Positions 56,894-64,000 of a stretch of 64,000 nucleotides of DNA are shown piece after piece. A program made the translations under genes and the position numbers. This DNA comes from Syngnathus acus (lineage: Eukaryota > Chordata > Actinopteri > Syngnathiformes > Syngnathidae), in NCBI RefSeq assembly GCF_901709675.1, contig NC_051089.1:18472008-18536007 (forward strand), in the 5' to 3' direction. Position 1 is the stretch's first letter, and every line of letters starts with the position of its first letter. Under the pieces are notes generated by a model. That model did no database searches. It had not been told where the DNA came from and saw only the letters and a list, made by a program, of their open reading frames with translations.

Positions 56894-59548
56894 CGCGACG
56901 GGAAAAAAAACTACAATGTGACGTCATATTTGGTCGCCGATTTGTGGCCTACAAGTAAACGCGAGGGGGGAACTACAATGTGACGTCATATCCGGTCGCC
57001 ACCGTAAAAGTCCCGATGAAATAAAGACATTTATATACATATTATTGCGATTATTGAAAGAATGAAAGTTTAATATAAAATATTTAATTCGACACAACAA
57101 CCGCCTCTTATGTTGAACCTCTTTACGCCTATTGAACTCCGGAGCCGAGCTATTGGCCGTTCCGCTAATGCTAGCTAGCTAGCGGCAATGCTTCACTGAG
57201 AAAATAAACCAAATAAACGACTTCTTATGTAAAGCATCGCCGAAGCTACCAACCAAACGGCGCACACACGAAACAATCTGGGAGCAGACAAACAGCACAA
57301 CAGTAAACAATGTAACACATAAATGTCTATACTTACTTTTTGGCAAACACGCACAGAATCACAGCAACAGTCTCTATCGATAACCGCCGTCTGTGACCGA
57401 CCACTGCGCGCGGGCTGCAACAATCGCGATAAGCGGATATAACTCACGCGAGACTTGGCGTGGTGACGTCACTTTCCAACGCAACAATTTAACCCCAAAA
57501 TGTACATGGATTTTTCAATTTCAACATAAGACACTGAAACACAACCGGTTGTCAAGATGCGTTGTTTGTCTACTAAACGTCAACATTTATTTATATTACA
57601 GTATGCTTAAGAATAGCGAAAACCATTATGTTCGATATATATTTGTTGCATCCAAGTACACGCGACGGGGAAAAACTACAATGTGACGTCATATTTGGTC
57701 GCCGATTTGCTGCCTACAAGTAAACGCGAGGGGGGGAAACTACAATGTGACGTCATATCCGGTCGCCGTGCGCCACCGTAAAAGTCCCGATGAAATAAAG
57801 ACATTTATATACATATTATTGCGATTATTGAAAGAATGAAAGTTTAATATAAAATATTTAATTCGACACAGCAACCGCCTCTTATGTTGAACCTCTTTAC
57901 GCCTATTGAACTCCGGAGCCGAGCTATTGGACGTTCCGCTAATGCTAGCTAGCTAGCGGTAATGCTTCACTGAGAAAATAAACCAAATAAACGACTTCTT
58001 ATGTAAAGCATCGCCGAAGCTACCAACCAAACGGCGCACACACGAAACAATCTGGGAGCAGACAAACAGCACAACAGTAAACAATGTAACACATAAATGT
58101 CTATACTTACTTTTTGGCAAACACGCACAGAATCACAGCAACAGTCTCTATCGATAACCGCCGTCTGTGACCGACCACTGCGCGCGGGCTGCAACAATCG
58201 CGATAAGCGGATATAACTCACGCGAGACTTGGCGTGGTGACGTCACTTTCCAACGCATCAATTTAACCCCAAATGTACATGGATTTTTCAACATAGGACA
58301 CTGAAACACAACCGGTTGTCAAGATGCGTTGTTTGTCTACTAAACATCAACATTTATTTATATTACAGTATGCTTAAGAATAGCGAAAACCATTATGTTC
58401 GATATATATTTGTTGCATCCAAGTACACGCGACGGGAAAAAACTACAATGTGACGTCATATTTGGCCGCCGATTTGTGGCCTACAAGTAAACGCGAGGGG
58501 GGAACTACAATGTGACGTCATATCCGGTCGCCGTGCGCCACCGTAAAAGTCCCGATGAAATAAAGACATTTATATACATATTATTGCGATTATTGAAAGA
58601 ATGAAAGTTTAATATAAAATATTTAATTCGACACAGCAACCGCCTCTTATGTTGAACCTCTTTACGCCTATTGAACTCCGGAGCCGAGCTATTGGACGTT
58701 TCGCTAATGCTAGCTAGCTAGCGGCAATGCTTCACTGAGAAAATAAACCAAATAAACGACTTCTTATGTAAAGCATCGCCGAAGCTACCAACCAAACGGC
58801 GCACACACGAAACAATCTGGGAGCAGATAAACAGCACAACAGTAAACAATGTAACACATAAATGTCTATACTTACTTTTTGGCAAAGACGCACACAATCA
58901 CAGCAACAGTCTCTTTCGATAACCGCCGTCTGTGACCGACCACTGCGCGCGGGCTGCAACAATCGCGATAAGCGGATATAACTCACGCGAGACTTGGCGT
59001 GGTGACGTCACTTTCCAACGCATCAATTTAACCCCAAAATGTACATGGATTTTTCAACATAGGACACTGAAACACAACCGGTTGTCAAGATGCGTTGTTT
59101 GTCTACTAAACATCAACATTTATTTATATTACAGTATGCTTAAGAATAGCGAAAACCATTATGTTCGATATATATTTGTTGCATCCAAGTACACGCGACG
59201 GAAAAAAACTACAATGTGACGTCATATTTGGTCGCCGATTTGTGGCCTACAAGTAAAAGCGAGGAGGGGGAAACTACAATGTGACGTCATATCCGGTCGC
59301 CGTGCGCCACCGTAAAAGTCCCGATGTCCCGATGAAATAAAGACATTTACATACATATTATTGCGATTATTGAAAGAATCAAAGTTTAATATAAAATATT
59401 TAATTCGACACAGCAACCGCCTCTTATGTTGAACCTATTTACACCTATTGTCATATTTGGTCGCCGATTTGTGGCCTACAAGTAAGCGCGAGGGGGAAAA
59501 AAAACTACAATGTGACGTCATATCCGGTCGCCGTGCGCCGAGTATTGT
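56894..59548. repeat. 767-bp tandem repeat, three full units plus a partial one
   Basis: Units start at 56894, 57661, 58428 and 59194 (spacing 767, 767, 766), each opening CGCGACGG. Each unit contains three TGACGTCA palindromes, two in paired ACAATGTGACGTCATAT subrepeats and one in GGTGACGTCACTTT, and a minus-strand donor-like AAAAA|GTAAGTATAG (for example near 57330). Units are nearly identical, so the duplication is recent. The 84-codon minus-strand frame in each unit is carried along by the repeat. Confidence 0.93.
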
Positions 59549-59698
59549 AAACAAGTAAGTAAACGAGTAAACAAAGTGCTTATTTTAACACTGAACGTTA
59601 TCAAATTCCTATATTTTTTCTCATATAAGTACAGAAAAATGAATATTCTTTCTTTTTTTGTAATACCATTAACTTTAAAGTGCATTACTGAACTATTT

Positions 59699-60060
59699 CC
59701 ATCCATCCATTTTCTGAACCGCTTAGTCCCCACGGGGGTCGCGGGAGTGCTGGAGCCTATCCCAGCTGTCATCGGGCAGTAGGCGGGGGACACCCTGAAC
59801 CGGTTGCCAGCCGATCGCAGGGCACACAGAGACAAACAATCATTTGCACTCGCACTCACACCTAGGGACAATTTGGAGTCTTCAATCGGCCTACCAAGCA
59901 TGTTTTTGGGATGTGGGAGGAAACCGGAGTGCCCGGAGAAAACCCACGCGGGCCCGGGGAGAACATGCAAACTCCACACAGGGAGGGCCGGAGGTGGAAT
60001 CGAACCCGCACCCTCCTAACTGTGAGTCGGACGTGCTACCCAGTGCCCCACCGAGCCACC
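59699..60060 (-). mobile_element. tRNA-derived SINE with GGAT tail, copy 2
   Basis: It reads in reverse, from the CCATCCATCC tail at 59699 to the GGCTCGGTGG head at 60060, with the B box complement GGAATCGAACCC near 59995-60006. A perfect 12-bp duplication ACTGAACTATTT flanks it (59687-59698 and 60061-60072). It is the same family as 45278-45610. Confidence 0.92.
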
Positions 60061-60072
60061 ACTGAACTATTT

Positions 60073-60452
60073 ATTTACAATAATTTTAATTGTCCGTTGA
60101 GCCATCTTTTCTTTGGAATCCAAAGTGCTTCCAAACGAATGACTTGAAGCCCAAAGGGGAGCGAATTCCCTCGTCTTCTTGGACACTAGCCATAGCACCA
60201 GCCCAGGAGCCGCGTAGTTGTCGGCTCCCCTTTCACGTGCCTGCTCTGCTCACAACACAACACGCCGCGTACTGCTCCCGGAAAGAGGAAGCAAGCAACA
60301 ATGAACTGGATTTCAAAATAAAGTCGCATCTAATGTCCGAGGTCAAACACGGCGATATAAATCAATGTTTACGTTTAGCATCGATGCCAATAAATCGTAG
60401 AGCATTATATCGATTAATCGATGTGTATCGATGAATCGTTACACCCCTACTA
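60073..60452 (-). mobile_element. hAT element 5' end with start of a BED-finger transposase
   Basis: On the minus strand the end reads TAGGGGTGTAACGATTCATC followed by ATCGAT repeats. The ATG at 60193 opens MASVQEDEGIRSPLGFKSFV and continues WKHFGFQRKDG, the start of a BED zinc finger of the ZBED/Ac-like type, then reaches a stop within 40 codons. The SINE interrupts what follows. The other terminus is not seen. Confidence 0.6.
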
Positions 60453-60760
60453 ATCACTGCTCACGTTAGAGCGTCTTAAGGCTGGAAGACGGAAGGACTA
60501 TATCGCTCAACGTTTGAAGAATATATGTCGTTTACACGCGCGCTAACAAGCTAACAGTAACAACCGCAGATGCTAGCGTGCTAACAATAGCAAGAAGACG
60601 CACGGACCGTTTGAGGCTAAATTTCGAAATTTGGAACAAAACGAAGAAAAATGGCTTCAGGAGGTTCACTTTTGGGGTTAAAATGTTGAAACGGATTTAA
60701 TCGGACAATAAATGCAAAAGTTAGCGCAAATGTAGCTATTTGGGGCACTTAGTGTTGAAA
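60453..60760. other. No recognised gene
   Basis: GCTAAC/GCTAGC-rich unique sequence lies between the hAT end and the CACTTCCGG minisatellite. I see nothing I can assign. Confidence 0.35.
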
Positions 60761-60991
60761 TAAGGTCACTTCCGGTCTGATTCGGGTCACTTCCGGTTTA
60801 TTTGGGGCACTTCCGGTTTAATTTAGGTCACTTCCGGTTTAGCAGAGGTCACTGCCGGTTTAGCTGAGGTCACTTCCGGTTTAAAACGGTAACTTCCGGT
60901 TCATTTGGGGTCACTTCCGGTTTGATTTGGGGTCACTTCCGGTTTACCTGAGGTCACTTCCGGTCTATTTGGGGCACTTCCGGTTCATTCT
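60761..60991. repeat. CACTTCCGGTTT minisatellite, 11 units
   Basis: Eleven units of about 20-23 bp are built on GGTCACTTCCGGTTTA; ten keep ACTTCCGGT and one reads ACTGCCGGT. It is followed by CCAAAATGGCCGCCAC near 61022-61036. Confidence 0.9.
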
Positions 60992-61059
60992 GGGTTCATT
61001 GGGGGCACTTCAGGGTCAATCCAAAATGGCCGCCACACTGGAATTGGGGGTCAAGGGTT

Positions 61060-63390
61060 GAATTGTGGAAGCATAGTGGAAGTGGGGGTGAATGGGAGTG
61101 AATGTGGGAAGCATAAGGTGAATAAAGTGAATAAATGTGGAATGGGTTGAATCGGTCGAAAAATGTAGAAATTAGAGTAGAAAAACGAAATTTTGGAGAA
61201 TTTGGTTGAATTTCAAATTTGAAAGTTTGGAATTTTTGGTAATTGGGAAGTTGTGGAATAGGTAGGCAAAAGATGAACGGCTGAAAGTTGGAATGGGTTG
61301 AATCGGTTGAATAATGTAGAAATTAGAGTAGAAAAACGGAATTTTAGAGAATTTTGGTTGAATTTCAAATTTGAAAATTTGGAATTTTTGGTAAGTGGGA
61401 AGTTGTGGAATAGGTAGGCAAAAGATGAACAGTTGAAAGTTGGAATGGGTTGAATCGGTTGAAAAATGTAGAAATTAGAGTAGAAAAACGGAATTTTAGA
61501 GAATTTTCGTTGAATTTCAAATTTGAAAATTTGGAATTTTTGGTAAGTGGGAAGTTGTGGAATAGGTAGGCAAAAGATGAACAGTTGAAAGTTGGAATGG
61601 GTTGAATCGGTTGAAAAATGTAGAAATTAGAGTAGAAAAACGGAATTTTAGAGAATTTTGGTTGAATTTCAAAATAAAAGATGTGAAGTTTTTGGTAAGT
61701 GGGAAGTTGTGGAATAGGTAGGCAAAAAGATGAACAGTTGAAAGTTGGAATACGTTGAATCGGTTGAAAAATGTAGAAATGAGAAGGGAAAAAGGAAATA
61801 TTGGAGAATTGGGTGTGAATTTCAAAATAAAAGATGTGAAGTTTTTGGTAAGTTGAGGAATAGGTAGAAAATGATGAACAGTTGAAAGTTGGAATGGGTT
61901 GAATCGGTTGAAAAATGTAGAAATGAGAAAGGAAAAAGGAATTGGGTGTGAATTTCAAAATAAAAGATGTGAAGTTTTTGGTAAGTGGGAAGTTGTGGAA
62001 TAGGTAGAAAAATGATGAACAGTTGAAAGTTGGAATGGGTTGAATCGGTTGAAAAATGTAGAAATGAGAAGGGAAAAAGGAAATATTGGAGAATTGGGTG
62101 TGAATTTCAAAATAAAAGATGTGAAGTTTTTGGGAAGTTGTGGAATAGGTAGAAAAATGATGAACAGTTGAAAGTTGGAATGGGTTGAATCGGTTGAAAA
62201 ATGTAGAAATGAGAAGGGAAAAAGGAAATATTGGAGAATTGGGTGTGAATTTCAAAATAAAAGATGTGAAGTTTTTGGTAAGTTGTGGAATAGGTAGAAA
62301 AATAATGAACAGTTGAAAGTTGGAATGGGTTGAATCGGTTGAAAAATGTAGAAATGAGAAAGGAAAAAGGAATTGGGTGTGAATTTCAAAATAAAAGATG
62401 TGAAGTTTTTGGGAAGTTGTGGAATAGGTAGAAAAATGATGAACAGTTGAAAGTGTGAATGGGTTGAATCGGTTGAAAAATGTAGAAATTAGAGTAGAAA
62501 AACGGAATTTTAGTGAATTTTGGTTGAATTTCAAAATAAAAGATGTGAAGTTTTTGGTAAGTGGGAAGTTGTGGAATAGGTAGGCAAAAGATGAACAGTT
62601 GAAAGTTGGAATGGGTTGAATCGGTTGAAAAATTTAGAAATTAGAGTAGAAAAACGGAATTTTAGAGAATTTTGGTTGAATTTCAAAATAAAAGATGTGA
62701 AGTTTTTGGTAAGTGGGAAGTTGTGGAATAGGTAGGCAAAAGGTTGAACAGTTGAAAGTTGGAATGGGTTGAATCGGTTGAAAAATGTAGAAATTAGAGT
62801 AGAAAAACTGAATTTTAGTGAATTTTGGTTGAATTTCAAAATAAAAGATGTGAAGTTTTTGGTAAGTGGGAAGTTGTGGAATAGCTAGGCAAAAGATGAA
62901 CAGTTGAAAGTTGGAATGGGTTGAATCGGTTGAAAAATGTAGAAATTAGAGTAGAAAAACGGAATTTTAGAGAATTTTGGTTGAATTTCAAAATAAAAGA
63001 TGTGAAGTTTTTGGTAAGTGGGAAGTTGTGGAATAGGTAGGCAAAAGGTTGAACAGTTGAAAGTTGGAATGGGTTGAATCGGTTGAAAAATGTAGAAATG
63101 AGAGGTGAAAAACAAAATTTTGTGAAATGTCGAATGTTACATTAAGAATGAATGGGGAAAAATTTGTCGGAATTCTGGGAATTTTGCGAAAACGGAAAAT
63201 TTTCGGAATTAGAAAAATGGAAGCGCTCATGCCGTGAATATTTGGAATACGTGAAAAGTGGAATGGAGCGAATCGGATGAATTATGTGGAAGAAGAAGCG
63301 GGACAAAAAAGTGAGGAGAATAAAATATAATAATAATAATAAAGTGAAAAAGTAGAATAACATATGTGTGAAGGCCATCGCCTTCACACA
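61060..63390 (+). repeat. Minisatellite unit E of the hairpin-headed family
   Basis: The same 134-152-bp repeats as 38241-43872 run to the conserved tail at 63099-63330. It then ends with a 10-bp perfect hairpin, GTGTGAAGGC/GCCTTCACAC (63366-63375 and 63380-63389). Its left part is the CACTTCCGG region instead of the CTAG hairpin head. Long minus-strand frames here are artefacts. Confidence 0.75.
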
Positions 63391-63391
63391 A

Positions 63392-64000
63392 CTAGAATGT
63401 GCAATTTCTGGAGAAATTGCGTGTGAAGGCGAAATGTATGAATAACTTCTTCGGGGAATGCTGCCGAATGACGTTGAAATGTGTTGAATTACTTGAGAAA
63501 TGTAGAAATTTTGGAGAATTTGGTTGAATTTAAAATTTGGAATTTTTGGTAAGTGGGAAGTTGTGGAATAGGTAGGCAAAAAGTTGAAAGTTGGAATGGG
63601 TTGAATCGGTTGTAAAATGTAGAAATTAGAGTAGAAAAACGAAATTTAGAAGAATTTGGTCGAATTTCAAATTTGAAAATTTGGAATTACAATTGAAATT
63701 TGGAATGGGTTGAATCGGTAGAAAAAAGTAGAAATTAGAGTAGAAAAACGAAATTTTGAAGAATTTGGTCGAATTTCAAATTTGAAAATTTGTAATTACA
63801 ATGGAAAGTTGGAAATGGGTTGAATCGGTTGAAAAATGTAGAAATTAGAGTAGAAAAACGAAATTCTGGAAAATTTGGTCGAATTTCAAATTTGAAAATT
63901 AGGAATTACAATTGAAACTTGGAATGGGTTGAATCGGTTGAAAAATATAGAAATTAGAGTAGAAAAACGAGAATTTGGAGAATTTGGTCGAATTTCAAAT
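63392..64000 (+). repeat. Minisatellite unit F, running off the window
   Basis: It starts CTAGAATGTGCAATTTC two bases after the hairpin of unit E, in the same orientation, and contains further GGAATGGGTTGAATCGGT repeats up to the window end. It closely matches unit C (41316 onward). Confidence 0.8.

Noticed and set aside
57193-58986. 84-codon minus-strand frame present in three copies
   Set aside because: It is copied with the 767-bp unit and crosses the donor-like site; conservation equals that of the surrounding non-coding repeat.
61365-62534. 389-codon open frame rich in Phe, Ser and Pro, with similar frames at 38241-39898, 40270-41285 and 43398-43883
   Set aside because: These are translations of the 134-152-bp tandem repeat; repeat length often keeps frame, and the peptides show only the repeat.

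Overview
This window looks like transposon-dense intergenic DNA from a teleost fish. The evidence is the mix of families: Rex1/CR1-like and L2 LINEs, a tRNA-derived SINE resembling fish V-SINEs, a SINE with a GGAT tail, several hAT and pogo/Tigger elements, TA-inserting MITEs, a class I-like endogenous retrovirus (ERV) and a Helentron-type rolling-circle transposon. The species call is inference only. I recognise no intact host gene; the one weak candidate is a CARD-like fragment near 1.85-2.15 kb.

Layout. 0-0.4 kb: 3' end of an LTR retrotransposon. 0.5-2.7 kb: hAT and pogo pieces and a GT microsatellite. 2.7-6.4 kb: minus-strand LINE (LINE A) broken by a solo LTR, a TA-MITE and a deleted Tigger. 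6.8-12.5 kb: L2 LINE split by a Charlie-like hAT that itself holds two younger hAT MITEs. 12.5-18.9 kb: unclassified repeats, 5' half of a LINE (LINE C), and a TA-MITE carrying a SINE. 19.7-36.8 kb: one LINE (LINE D) cut into three pieces, first by an ERV (21.5-31.7 kb) and second by a Rex1-like LINE (32.6-36.2 kb); the ERV holds MITE-in-MITE, hAT, SINE and LINE insertions. 36.8-45.2 kb: tandemly duplicated repeats and a head-to-tail array of minisatellite-rich units with terminal hairpins. 45.3-47.8 kb: SINE, LINE tail and palindromic repeats. 48.1-55.2 kb: a nearly full-length Helentron gene on the minus strand. 55.2-60.5 kb: a possible minus-strand leader or promoter region with a triplicated 767-bp CRE-rich repeat, a SINE and a hAT fragment. 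60.7-64.0 kb: a CACTTCCGG minisatellite and more of the hairpin/minisatellite array.

Interactions. Many insertion boundaries are set by exact target-site duplications: 8 bp for hAT, TA for the MITEs, 5 bp for the LTR elements and 12 bp for the SINEs. This gives a readable order of insertion. The most unusual parts are three. The Helentron protein joins a UL36/C76-like cysteine-protease-like segment, a basic 20-residue repeat, HUH Rep, PIF1 helicase and an endonuclease. Upstream of it is a triplicated CRE/splice-donor module plus two related 22-nt exon-like segments on the same strand. The hairpin-headed minisatellite arrays could be its non-autonomous relatives. Links between these three parts are inference.
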